Assembly (NCBI GenBank): GCA_004154925.1 | Contig: QJNS01000151.1 | Span: 124,001 to 188,000, forward strand | Origin: Monosporascus cannonballus | Taxonomy: Eukaryota > Ascomycota > Sordariomycetes > Xylariales | DNA length: 64,000 nucleotides | Direction of reading: 5' to 3' | Shown: positions 35,402 through 47,064 of the stretch, in pieces | How the letters are laid out: the number at the start of each line of letters is the position of its first letter | Position numbering within the stretch: position 1 is the first letter of the stretch | Notes under the pieces: model-generated | Told to the model about the DNA's origin: nothing | The model's input: the letters and a program-made list of their open reading frames with translations, nothing else | The model's database searches: none | Made by a program: the position numbers and the translations under genes

Positions 35402-35699
35402 AATATTAAATAAATTTATTTTCTTTTTATATATCGAATATTCTTTTCTATTTCGTAACTTATTTTATCTTTTACCTTTATATTATCTTATGCCGTATGT
35501 ATTTTGATCGTATCTGTTATTAACTTAAATCAAAAAAATATAAAAAATTAAATGGTATTCGATTTGTGGTAAATATTTTAATTAGTAATTACTTTTCGAA
35601 ATTTTCTTAATGATTTTAAATAAATCGATAAATTTGAAATGGAGATTTTTATTAAGTGGTTTTATTTAAATATTATTTATCGCAAAATAAACCATTTTC

Positions 35700-38000
35700 T
35701 TTTTTTGAAAGTTTATCTCGTTAATCTTTTTTAATTATAATATTTACTTATTTAATCTTATACGAATTTTCAATTATTTTTTATTTTTTAATACAATTAT
35801 TGAAAATATTTTATAATAAGAATTAGTTTAACGTTAATTAAATTGTTATTACATATTTTCTTATAAATTTTTAAGATAAAACAAAAATTAACTTTCGCAA
35901 ATATAATTTTAATATTTTCGTAATAACCTGTATTATAAACCAATTATGTAATTAATAATACTATAACCCAATTATTTTATTTATAATTAACGTTATATCG
36001 TAAATAAGCTTTTAAAGTTTAATTCGTTTATTTTATTTATTTATTTGTTTAAGATTGGAAAAGTTTAAATAACTTGTAATCTAAGCTGATTTATATTATA
36101 AGGCCTTGCCAAAACTTAAATACGAATATTAATCCGTTATTTAAAATAATTTCTATTAATACTCCGTATAGATCAAGAATATATCCATAAAAATATATAT
36201 TATTTGTTCGGGGTTTATGTTCTAATAACATAATAAAAAAATAAGAAGATTTCGTAAATCGATCAACTATTACTAAAATCCTATCGTAATATACTTTTGT
36301 ACCGAAATCTTTTAATATATGAAATTTAGTAATAAAATCGAATATGATTAAATATTACGATCGCTTTACGACTGGTATCGGTTATAATTTTCTATATCGC
36401 TTATTTTATTATAGATTCGTTTTAATACAAGTATCGTATTATTATATAATTTTCTATATTATTAATTTTATTTTAAAAAAGGAATATATTCATTAAAGTC
36501 GTTTTAGAGTTTTGTAGATCCCTGGATGTCTATGTAACTGATGTTTATATACTTTTCGTACTAGGTTTTCTTCGTATTTTTTTAGAATTTGTATTTTGTA
36601 TATTATTTGGTTTTTTGTGAAACCGTTATTATATTGCCGGATTTTCTAATGCATATCAAAGGGTACTGCCCGAATTATCGCAATCTGTCGCAGGCGTAAA
36701 TGTTCTTTGTGGTAGTATTAAAGACTGTATGGCTAACTTTGACCAATTTCTTTTCGAAGTCCGGTCGCCTGCTTAAGATATTAATTCTGCTGTTTTTTAA
36801 GCTTTTTCTATAAATAATAACGAAGTCGAAATTTGTCAATTTCTTTTGCGTATTTTAATTATTATCCTATAAGTTTTTTAGTCGTAGTAAAACAGGTAAG
36901 ATTTTCATAATCTGTATAACCCCTAACTGGGTACAAGCTTTTTTTTTAAAAAAAATATACTTAAACTTTCGAAAAGCCATAATAATGGCTATAAATTCCT
37001 TATCTGGAATACCGTAATTAAGTTCGATTTCTGTTAACTTATATAAAAAGAATGTAATAGGATATAATTTATCTTAATTATTTCGTTATCCGATTATTAC
37101 GGTGAACGCGAAATTCGAAATATCGGTTTTTAATTTAATAAGACATATTGGATCGTATTAATGTTCGTTCTCTAATAATTGTATGCTTAATTTCTTGAAA
37201 TACATTTTTCGTTTTGGACGTCTATTTGAACTTTTTTTCTTTTTTGGTAAAGTCAGTTAAAGATATAGTTATTTTACTAAAACTTCGGATGAACTTTCTG
37301 TAATAATTGGCGAATCTAAGAAATGCCTGTATCTTTTTAACCGTCGTTGGCGTTTGCTATTCCGTAGCTATAGCGATTTTCTTTCGATTTATTCTGATAT
37401 ATTTTAGAATAATAATATATTCCAAATATTTTACCTTCTACATATAAAATTAACTCTTTTCTGTATTAATTAATAGCTTTACGTGCTATAAAGCTTAAAA
37501 AACTTTATAAACGTATCCTATATATGCTTTTTTCGTTTCTGAAAAGATAAAAATGTCGTCGAGATAACATACAATAAAGACGTTAAGATACTTTCACAAC
37601 ATATAATTTACCATCCATTGAAACGTTACTGGTGCATTCGTAAAATTTATTAATGTAACCAAATATTTAAATAGTCTGTATTTCGTTCTAAAGGTTATTT
37701 TCTATTTGTATCCCTTTTTAATCCTAATAAGATTATATCTATTTCGGAGGTCGAATATTATAAACTATTTAGCTCCGTAAAGTCGGTTTTTTATGTTTAT
37801 AATTAGGGGTAATAGTATTCGATTTTTAATAATAATATCGTTTAGTTGTCGGTAGTTAATTACAAATCGCGATTTTTCGTTTTTTTAGAAATGAAAAATA
37901 TAAAATATCTTGCTAATAATTTCGAAAATCGAATTTATCCTTTTTATAATCGATCTTCTAGGTATTTTTTTAAAAGCGCGTAATTCGTTTCCATTAAGAT
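35700..38000 (-). pseudogene. Polymerase (RT, RNase H, integrase) of element C
   Basis: Minus strand. The reverse transcriptase is strikingly readable: RFVINYRQLNDIIIKNR, then NRYNLIRIKKGYK, TFRTKYRLFKYLVTL, NFTNAPVTFQWMVNYML and YLDDIFIFSETKKAYIG, with the catalytic YLDD at 37555-37566. Upstream of the integrase core a zinc-domain-like HRHPGIYKTLKRL is seen near 36510-36550. Stops are mostly explained by C-to-T or G-to-A. Non-functional. Confidence 0.8.
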
Positions 38001-39329
38001 TATAAATAGAGTAAAATTTTGTCGAAAGATTTTCTTTAAAAATTATTTTACAAGTTTATTCGTTATATTCTAGTAATTTCGTATCGAGCTCCTTTTTGAA
38101 AAGATATTTATATTTATAATATTATAATGGCATATTGGTCAGAATTTCTAATTTTTGAGGTTATTATTTTAAATCGTTATTTCGTTATTTTCATTTCGCT
38201 TTAATGGTAATAATAATACGTCGTATATTTTTGGATACTTATTTTGTTTTTTATGTTTTACTTCGTTAAGTAGTAAGATTTTTATCGTATCCTTATGTCT
38301 GCATTCATTACTATTTTCGATTAAATATTAAGATCTTATTTTTTCTTTTTTATTTCCTAACGAAAAATAAAACCAAATTTATCTAGCCAATTCTTTCGTT
38401 AATCAAAACTTCATACTGGCGTATCTATAGTAATCCTAAGATTATATCGTAATTCTTAAATAAAACGATATCGAAATTAATTGTTTAATATCGTCTTTAT
38501 ACAAAAGTCTTAAATTAATTTTGCGTATAATTTTTCCGTTATCGTAAGCAAATTCTTAACTTTCGATATTCGTTGCTACATAAGGTTTTAACTTGTATCT
38601 TTATAGTACTCTAAGTCTGTTAACTACATTCGATATAATATAATTTCCGCTTAGACTTTCGTAATTTACCATTATAATATATCAATATATTCCAATCCGT
38701 ATATCTAATATAGTAAGGTTATTAACAGCTTTTATTATTATGTTGAAAGCCTTTCTTAAGAATTCTTCTTAATTTCTCGGAGTTTTGTTATTTTGCGGTT
38801 TTTTTGTATATAACGTTTTTTTTTAATTTTCTTCGAATTTATCGAATTTTATTTATGTTTCTGTATATAGCGCGTTAAGCTGCTGCATTTATCGTTATTA
38901 CCGGCGTAATATTTTTTTCTTATTAGATAAATTATTTTTCTATAATCCCGATCGTATTTTATTATACGTTATATTAATTATCGTTTTAGAGTTCACTTAT
39001 AAATTAATGTATTTTTTCTTTAGTATATTGTTTATTTAGGTTAATAATAAATATTATTTAAAAATACAGATTTAAAATGGCGTTTTGGTAGTATTTCTTT
39101 ATTATATGCTAAATTAATTGCTTTTTCGTTTGGCAATTATATTATTTGTAATAATTAAAAAGGTATTCCTATAGACATTAAATTTCTTCGGGCTAGCTTT
39201 CCGTTTCGCTTAAGTAATAAATATTATTTCCTAGGATTATAAATCAAAAGTGCCGATATTATTATTTATCGTTCTTATTATTTCCGATTCGCTTTGGAAA
39301 ATCGAATCTCTTATAATATATACGAGTAA

Positions 39330-39493
39330 TGTTAGATATAGGGGACATCAGTTGTGTTGTTGTATTCCGTGAAGTTGTAGGTGCTCTCGCACGCGTACAA
39401 CTCTAAGTAGCTTAGCCACGGAACATATATGAGCCGATCAGTATGGGACCTTTCCGTATATGGAGAGCGCTCCGCACTCCCAGCTAGCTGACA
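39330..39493 (-). repeat. Small solo LTR, unmutated, perfect target duplication
   Basis: 164 bp of normal GC within very AT-rich DNA. Plus strand starts TGTTAGATATAGGGG and ends GCTAGCTGACA. It is flanked by AGTAA at 39325-39329 and 39494-39498. A second copy, in the other orientation, lies at 63243-63404. The small size suggests a Ty1/Copia-type LTR, but no internal sequence is available to prove the class. Confidence 0.85.
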
Positions 39494-40880
39494 AGTAATT
39501 CTTCCGTAAATATACCGTTTTAATCTTTTAAAATTAAAGCATTCTCGTCGTCGGCAATATATAGCATACTTTTTGCTATATCGATCAAAGCTTCTAGGAT
39601 ATCTGTCCTTCGTCTATTTCTAATATTCTTTTAACCATTTTTAAGGTATTTTATTATCTTTTAAATATTGGTAAGCTAATTTTTTAGCTTTTTGCATCTT
39701 TTGTTAAGATTTTCGCCATAGTAAACCTGGTACGTACGTAGCTCGAATTATGTTAATATATTTACTTTCGTTTTTTTGATTTTTTATAGATTACTTTTCG
39801 AATTCTAGTTTTTAGTGATTTTAACGGGTTTTTTAAATGCCTTTCATTATGTTGCCTTATACTTTATTTTGTTATAATTAAAATATATAATCTGGTTTTA
39901 ATCCTTTTTTGCGTTATCTGAAATTCTATAAGTCCCGGTTTTGTACTGTAAAAAATTTTCCTATGTCGAGAAGAACCGGTATTAGCTGTATATCGAAATT
40001 TGTTATTATTTTTTTTCATTAGTACTTTTAATACGTTAGGCAAATTGCCGATGGTTAATCTTAACCGTTATAACGATATAATCTGCCAGATAATCGGGTC
40101 GATTAAACTTAAAAAGTTTTTTGGTATTTTTTTAAATTATCGAAAAATTTAAATATTAGCTAAATAAGTACGTTACTATAACTAGATATTAATTCTTTTT
40201 ATCGTAATTATTAAATCTGAATTTCGGCTTTTATTTTTTCTTTTATTATTTCGAAAATATTCGTTAATATTTATTTAAATTATTTGTAATAGTTATAAAT
40301 TTATATAATTTCTAGATTTTATTTTTTCGTTAATAAAATAATATATTCTCTTATAATATGCTCAAACTAAATAACCGTATTTCCGATAAATCGTTTAACC
40401 ACAAATTGGATTTATATAATAAACGTAATAAATCGAATAAGAAAATATTTAAAATAAGTTCGATATTAGATTAAAAATAATTAAAAATTAATTTGTTCCG
40501 TTAAAAAGTTTTAATTTAAAAAATTTAAGAATTTTTTCTAATTCCTTAGTAAAGTTTAATTAAAATACTTAATTCGTTTAAAAAAGCTTTTAATTTTAAA
40601 AGCTTTTTTTTTCTTAAGTTTCTTATAAGTGGTTTAAAGAGATATTATAAAATCATTTTTGTCTTTTTCAAGCTAAATAATACGTTCGTTTATAACATCT
40701 AGGCGTCGAAAATTTCTTCTCGAGAAAAACGAGATTATTTTTCCTTTTTCTCAGATTTCATTTTAATGTCCGAGTTTTTAAAGATCTGGTAAACGAGCTG
40801 TTCGGGTTATTTGCTGGTAAACATAATGTCGACGATATTGTTCAAAATCTAACGATAATACTGAACAAAAACTTACAATG

Positions 40881-41090
40881 TATAACGGCTAAATGGTTTT
40901 AACCAATTATTAAACTTAAGTTATACGGATTTATATTAATAAAAATATTGTAAAACTTTAAGTAATAAAAATAACTTAATTACATTTTGTAATATCAAAA
41001 ACGGTTTAGATAACAAATTAATATTATAAGCTTATGTTATTTACATTATCGAAATAATAAACGTATATATTTTTCTTATTTTTAGCTTAA
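40881..41090 (-). repeat. Truncated 5' LTR of element C
   Basis: 210 bp matching the plus-strand left part of 34252-34625 and 63611-63985 (TATAACGGCTAAATGG for TGTGACGGCTAGGCGG), RIP-mutated, broken off after TTTTAGCTTAA. Confidence 0.75.
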
Positions 41091-41479
41091 TGTTACAACC
41101 AAACAAGCCTCGGCCTCAAGAAACGGTTAGACAAGGATCATACGGGCCACCCTCTGGTTACGTGACGGTAATTACTGCCAAGCCAGTAATTATCAGTGAT
41201 CAGAGGTGATCCTAAGTGATTATGATCACCACCGGCTGCGTGATCATAAGTGATCAAGCCAAGAAAGAGGAAGATATATACGCTCATTATTTCCATAGCC
41301 TAGATAACTTCAGCTTGTAACACTCATTAATACCAATCGCTTGCAGTACGACTTCTGCACCCTTGGTGTTAAGAGACGTGACTCGGTTACCTCATTGCTA
41401 CAGAGTCCCACGATACTCTTGCCAACATAAACCCGTGCGACTAAGGTTTAATAGTTGGTTAAACCCCCTAGCCGTCACA
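41091..41479 (+). repeat. Full Gypsy-type LTR, not RIP-mutated
   Basis: 389 bp, TGTTACAACC to GCCGTCACA, about normal GC, with GTGATCA/TGATCAC repeats in its middle. It directly abuts the mutated minus-orientation LTR on its left and a partial LTR tail on its right. No matching 5-bp duplication (CTTAA left, AAATT right), so one side has been rearranged. Confidence 0.75.
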
Positions 41480-41595
41480 AAATTACGAAACGTAATCAGT
41501 TATTATATTTATTCCTCAGATTCCCACAATACTCCTGTTAACATAAACCCGTACGACTTAGGTTTAATAGTTGGTTAAACGGCCTAGCCGTCACA
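41480..41595 (+). repeat. Residual 3' LTR tail of element D
   Basis: 116 bp with the LTR end (TTTAATAGTTGGTTAAACGG to GTCACA), not RIP-mutated. It aligns with the mutated second half of the 5' LTR (ATTACRAAA followed by ATAAT) and is followed by ATCCC, the D target duplication. Confidence 0.65.
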
Positions 41596-44500
41596 ATCCC
41601 GTTCTGAACAACGTTGCTTCAATGGCTAAATTGTGACTGGGGACTATATGGATAAATTGTTTTCTGACCCCCCAGTAACGCAGGATGGCCAGAAAACATG
41701 ATCGAACATTGCTATTGGCACTTCACAATTCCATTTTGATAACACCTTATGTACATTGGAATTAATGGGACTGACTTGACGGACATAAAGAGTCTGTTCA
41801 TGACGATTCTCTTCCATATTGATACTACCTATACTACTGTCCCCTTCATACCCTCTCAGTACAACTCGTACATACTCACCACCGACTCATAAATCACCCG
41901 CTCGATAAATACCTCTAAATCAACATCATCGAACTCTGCGCATAATCAATTATGGATCGGATAATCTTTTTATTAACCATGAAGCGTCTCTCCCGCTATC
42001 CTCGACCACAAACCGCACATAATGTCGTGAGTCCAGCAATTACGCGGAGAGGCTTGACAGCAGCTCAACGACCACGTAGCCCTTCTCCGCACAGCAGCAG
42101 CTCTGTCAAGACAGGGTTCCCCTAATAGGCGTGGACGTCCTCCATAGCATCGTTTCGCACACTGGAATGAAGCGTGTGTTAAGGGTATTCTACGGGAACT
42201 ACTGGGAGAGATCAAGCAACTTCGGAGCGGACGATGTTCGCGAGGCCCGGGTGCACCCTTCGAGGAAGCGGCACGTAAGTAGCCCGGGATACTCTTCGTA
42301 ACGCCTGTAGATTCTTTGACGATGTGACGCTTGAGGTAGGTCCACGTTTCCCGTAAGTTGGGGGAAAGGTCCCTTATATGCCTTTCTCTCTGACTGACAG
42401 TTGGAAAACGGTAGACTTCCCGGCGTTTCGCATGTTCAACTCCTCGTTCTGCTTGCAGCTGACCTGGGAGCACTTAGGCATTCTCGGGTGGAATGAGACG
42501 GTCCGCATGCGGGTCATTTTGGGCCTCCTGGGTTCTTTACATCCGTCTTGAAGAACTGGTATTGTCGGTCTTGGGTTCGATATCTGGCTCTACGACAATG
42601 ATGCGCATCACATCTATAACCAAAATCTGCTGCGTGAATTCGTGGACGGGAAAACTAACGTACATGATCCCTAGTCCTTGACCGAATGACTCCAAGCATG
42701 TGACCCTCAGGGAATTGCTCTGCACATGGAAGTTTTCTTCGGCCTCATTGGTGCTGAAAATAAGGATGGGCAGATGCTGTCGAAATTCTGCCAATCTAGA
42801 TATTTAACTAGGTCCGAATATAGGAGCACTGATTTGGCTATGATAGTGGGAATAGTTAAGGGCTTCCTGTAAGCCTACTCTATGTATATAGAGTTCCATG
42901 AAAGAATAAGAATCAGTAACATTTTAGCATGGGTTTAGTACTATATGCCCGTAATTTTCCCGATCTTGCGTGCTTCGCGTCTTCAGTTCTTCTGGGCGAG
43001 CGTCATGCCATTCCAGCCGAGCAGGGGCGAGCCGGTATCAGACAACAGAATCCGGTGCCATGGCTACCAGTGTTCTGTGACGGGGTCGATAGAATGCCAT
43101 CCATTTTCACGGCGATCTCTATAGGTGGATGTATGCCCATTCACCGCCGGCTAGTTTGGGGAGTAAACTTTTCGGGTTTCCCGGATAGTGGATATGATGG
43201 TGGACGATTATACGTATTTAGTAGATTTGGTCTATTTTGAGAGTAATTTAGAGGCATTTGTGGCTATCCACCGTGGGTTTATATGCCGTATCGCGACTAA
43301 GCTCAGTTTTCACGAGACACGCTTCTGAAGAGTTTTAAGTCTGTACCGGTACACTCACCGCAGGTTGTTCCACTGCAATTAAACCAGCCTTTAAGTTTAC
43401 GTAGTAAGACAGCGAAGCCTAGCGGTTCTCCCGGTATCCAACTCCAAGCTGGCCACGGCCATACTCGACGGCTGTGTATAACGATGACGGGAGTATATAT
43501 GGTAAATCAACGTCATGTAACTAGAATTGATCATCTGTACACTGTTGACATGGGATGTATCTGACAGTCATTGCTTGAGGTTGGCGAGACCTGAACGTTC
43601 ACGTTAGTGTGATGACTCTTTCTACGAAGCCATCAGGGGTAGGAGTGTAGTTCGAAAGATCTTAAAATAAGACCATAGAGTACGCAGGGGTATTTAATGT
43701 TAGTTTTTCCATTTGGCCTAACGTGTGCCTTATGAAGATAGAATGTAGAATCTAATGGGATTTGTATGGAGGAATACATTATTAACTATCGTCCCTTTCA
43801 TAACTTTAATAGTACCATAAGTAAGCCCTGATATAAATTATTTTTTTAAGAACCAGCAGAATAATTCATAATGTTACTCTGCATACAAATTGTGTAAGGA
43901 TTGATATTCTAGCCAATTCCAGTATTTCGTGAACCTGGCGGAGAAACTAACATTATATACCCCTGTGTATTGTAGACAGATAGGGTGGCGCGTTCGGAGT
44001 AGCTACAAGACGCATAAATGAAACGGCCAACTCCCCCATCATGTGCAGATCATCCGTTTGCCTCTCCAATTGTTACCGGATTACGAGTCGATATGTGGAC
44101 TCTTGTAGATCGCCTTGACAACCAATTGTTTGGTTTCAGCATAGGAGTCCGAGAACATGACTATAATGACAACACGTTTTGGTGGTAAAGCGGTGAATAT
44201 GCACGACGAAGTGCGGGGTAGGAAGGCGGGGTTGTCCTGGTGGCAGAAAATGCATGGTATCACTCGAACTAAAAGATATCCGAAGATGCATCTAAGCGAT
44301 TTTTGACTATAGGGAATAATCTCGCTGTCGGATGAATACGTAATGTCTAGGCCATTGTCCAGATGAGCAAGTTATGCCGATTGAGAGCGGCCATGCATCC
44401 ATCTGGGATGGGTGAGGCAGTGATGCAGATTCGTTCTCCCAACTCTGGTTCTTCAGAGTTTTCTTCTTCTCAGAAGGGGCGCAAGCGATGTTTGGGCTCC

Positions 44501-45003
44501 GCCGCCTCTTTTCCACTTGTAGGCAGCCATTTGGTTTCTTCAGGGTATTCTCCAATCACGACTCCTTGCTGCCCATGCTTATGCATATGCATCTGGCCTG
44601 CGTTGGGCATTGATACGCAATGATACATGCTAAGCGCCCCCTGGCCCCACAGGGTGAGACCACTTGCGGATGGCACCTTGGGCTGCGTGATGCACGCAGT
44701 TGAACACAGAGAAGCCACCGGAGCCTATCACAAGTCGGTACTGAGGTTGTTGATGAGGGACTCGGATGCATGACTAGCTTCGCATACTCGCAGCAGTTTT
44801 TCAGACTCCTGGCACAGATGAGAACCCCCCCAAACTCGCCTGTCACCTGACAAAAACATTCATCCCATCCCACATTCCGGTTTCGTAAACATACACTGAA
44901 CACACTAATCCTTCATCGCATCCCGAGTCACCAAGACACGATCGAATGTACTACACATTACATCTCTGCACATAACCCAGTTTACCCTCAAAGACTGTAC
45001 GCA
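41596..45003. other. Intergenic, no supported gene
   Basis: 3.4 kb of moderately low GC. Minus-strand frames at 41973-42473 and 42537-42794 (the latter includes NSLRVTCLESFGQGLGIMYV) and a plus frame at 42929-43240 look partly protein-like but have no motif, and may be fragments of a decayed gene. Frames at 44307-44903 (minus) are upstream of the next gene and unrecognised. Confidence 0.4.
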
Positions 45004-47064
45004 ATGGATTTTGCCGGGACAAGGGCGCTGCGGGTCACCGGCTCATCCTACCGTGCACCCCGAGCGGTGATGTCTGAGGGCCAGATTAGCGAGGATGAAT
45101 TGATGTCTGAGTCTGAGAGAGAGTTTCCTCGCGATACACGACGGGGTCGCCCGCGCAAAAACACCGCTCCAGCAGCTCCCCAAGGAGTCGGAACCCGGAT
45201 GAAAGGTCGACTGCGAGAGCGACAATCAGGGAGGTCTCGGAGTCAAGCCCGGGATGATTTTGATCTCTATAGCCACCCCAGAACACCGGGTTTCTACGGT
45301 TATCCTGCATATCCAGGGCCTGTTCCGCCAGGTTATGAAGGCGCCGGGCAAGCTGTACCTTACAACGACGTCGAAAACCCGTTCGTTAGTCGTGTTCCCC
45401 CTCATCCTCACTCTCACCCGCCGCCCGCATCCTACCCCCCACACGCATCCTATCCTCCCCATGGCGGTTATCCCTTGTATCCTCCAAACCCATTTGTCCC
45501 ATACGACGGCACAGCGGCCGGACCACGTCCTGAAGTGCCGCTTGGACCGCCACCCGGACCGCGACCCAAGCCGCCTCGTCTGCATCCGCGGGACGACACA
45601 GAGATGAATAGGATAAGGCACGAAATTAAGTCTCTCAAAGTAGATCACGGATCGCAAAGGGAGGGGCCGTTCGGCTATGAAGGGGAGCGAGAGGGCCGCC
45701 GCGCCGAGGAACATAGGAGGGCAAAAACCCTCGAGGCGCAGCGACAGGAAAACGCAAGGAGAAAGGAAGAGGAACAGTTGAGGCGCGAGATCGAACGACA
45801 GGTCTATGGTACACTAGAGGGCGATAGTCGCCGCCCTATCGATGATACGAGATCGCAGGCGCCGATGAGTCGGGAGCTGGAGCTTGCCTTGAGGCATCTC
45901 ATCGCTGAAAATCGGAACCGTGACTACACGTCGGCACGGCAACCCAGCCGAGCAGATGTGATCGATCGTTTGATTGATCTAATGCAAAATCAGCGTCGGG
46001 TCGACAACGGTCCGTCTACCATGGCAAGGGGACTGGACGATCAGACCAGGTCTCTCGATGGGGGCCAGATACTAAGACGGCTTGACGATATGATGTCGCA
46101 TCAAAGGCAATTGGAAGAGGCCGTGGCAGAGTTGCTATATCAGCTTCGAGATGATGCACCGCCCGGTCGGAGAGCTGTACCGACTGGGCCACCGTCTATG
46201 GATACACGCCGTCTTCCCGAAATCGATTACCATCCTCGAGCTGCCCCCTCAGCCTGGCCGCAGAGAAGTGAGGAACCGCAGTCTACACGGCACTCTTCTC
46301 GACGTATGCCAAGGAGTGGCGACATGCAAAACCCCCTGCCTCCGGAGATTGAGGAGGTGCTTTCGAGACAGTCCACGGAGGCCACCTTGCAAGCCCTCCG
46401 GAATCGCAGTCGTCCGGGCAGTCCCGTTGGCGATGACGATTACCGGGAGTCGCAGTCCCGAAATACGCGAAGAAAGGGGGTCAAGGTAGAGCGTATGGGA
46501 GGGTTACGCCAGCGAGGCGCGCGGCAGCAGGCCGTCGAAGATTCTGATGACGATTCGAGCGATGATAGCGGCGACGGATACGAACTAGTCCGCCAAAATC
46601 ATAAGCGGCGCCCAACCCGCAGCCGTGCCGGTCCAAGTGACGGGTCCACCGAGGACACCATCGAGGTTGATTTGAGTTCAAGACGGCTCCGGATGCGGCC
46701 ATCGGGTGAGGGCCTCCGCTCCGCGCGGAGTAGGAGCAGAGTTGACGTGCGCAGCAGAAGTAGGGCCGATGTACGGAGTAGAAGCAGGGTGGATGCGCGG
46801 AGCAGAAGCAGGCCCCGGCCGGTGGAGATAAGGGGCTCGCGGCGAGCGGCTGCGGCGCGCCCCGTGGCTTACAGCGACCCCGACGACTCGACCAACGACG
46901 ACAACCATGATTCCTCAGAGGACGAGTCCTACTCTAACCCGTTCTCCCCGCCGCCTAGCGCGTACCAGGAGACGCCGACGCGCAGGTCGGCGTCGAGATT
47001 GTACACCGAGAACATGAGAGCCAGGCTCAGACCGCGCGCTCCCACCCCGCCCCCCGTGACTTAG
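45004..47064 (+). CDS. Disordered Arg/Pro-rich protein with AT-hook-like motif and RS repeats
   Basis: Single exon, 686 residues, family not recognised. An acidic start is followed by RRGRPRK (residues 47-53, AT-hook-like). Residues about 90-200 are Pro/Tyr/His rich (repeats of PPHASYPPHGGYP type). A strongly charged coiled-coil candidate (about 225-275, EEHRRAKTLEAQRQENARR) follows, then a second helical region near 285-380. Four copies of an eight-residue RSRSRVDV-type repeat lie near 576-606, encoded by a 24-bp DNA repeat at about 46725-46820. The end is acidic and proline rich. No signal peptide or membrane segment. Composition suggests a nuclear nucleic-acid-binding or scaffold protein; that is inference. 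A start at Met 23 (MSEGQIS, 45070) is an alternative. Confidence 0.75.
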   Translation: MDFAGTRALRVTGSSYRAPRAVMSEGQISEDELMSESEREFPRDTRRGRPRKNTAPAAPQGVGTRMKGRLRERQSGRSRSQARDDFDLYSHPRTPGFYGYPAYPGPVPPGYEGAGQAVPYNDVENPFVSRVPPHPHSHPPPASYPPHASYPPHGGYPLYPPNPFVPYDGTAAGPRPEVPLGPPPGPRPKPPRLHPRDDTEMNRIRHEIKSLKVDHGSQREGPFGYEGEREGRRAEEHRRAKTLEAQRQENARRKEEEQLRREIERQVYGTLEGDSRRPIDDTRSQAPMSRELELALRHLIAENRNRDYTSARQPSRADVIDRLIDLMQNQRRVDNGPSTMARGLDDQTRSLDGGQILRRLDDMMSHQRQLEEAVAELLYQLRDDAPPGRRAVPTGPPSMDTRRLPEIDYHPRAAPSAWPQRSEEPQSTRHSSRRMPRSGDMQNPLPPEIEEVLSRQSTEATLQALRNRSRPGSPVGDDDYRESQSRNTRRKGVKVERMGGLRQRGARQQAVEDSDDDSSDDSGDGYELVRQNHKRRPTRSRAGPSDGSTEDTIEVDLSSRRLRMRPSGEGLRSARSRSRVDVRSRSRADVRSRSRVDARSRSRPRPVEIRGSRRAAAARPVAYSDPDDSTNDDNHDSSEDESYSNPFSPPPSAYQETPTRRSASRLYTENMRARLRPRAPTPPPVT

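Larger units (their letters stand above)
34252..41090 (-). mobile_element. Ty3/Gypsy retrotransposon C, minus strand, nested in D
   Basis: 3' LTR at 34252-34625 (left, because the element reads leftwards) and a truncated 5' LTR at 40881-41090. Polymerase motifs are on the minus strand. The element is RIP-mutated and contains the unmutated solo LTR at 39330-39493. The 5' LTR is cut at 41090, where a plus-orientation LTR begins, so the right border is rearranged and no target duplication can be shown. A related element starts at 63611. Confidence 0.75.
21096..41595 (+). mobile_element. Ty3/Gypsy retrotransposon D with nested elements
   Basis: The left LTR begins TGTCACGTCC at 21096. The right end is GCCGTCACA at 41595. 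Both are flanked by ATCCC (21091-21095 and 41596-41600), which shows that the whole 20.5 kb derives from one insertion later invaded by others. Its own polymerase gene runs plus, with reverse transcriptase before 24697 and RNase H and integrase after 32009, because element A split it. Element C interrupts it from 34252. Its 3' LTR survives only as the last 116 bp (41480-41595), after a separate full LTR (41091-41479). Confidence 0.75.

Noticed and set aside
14060..41595. AT-rich block as a centromere
   Set aside because: Fully explained by two nested retrotransposon insertions with target duplications. It is also small compared with regional centromeres of filamentous fungi, though heterochromatin is likely.
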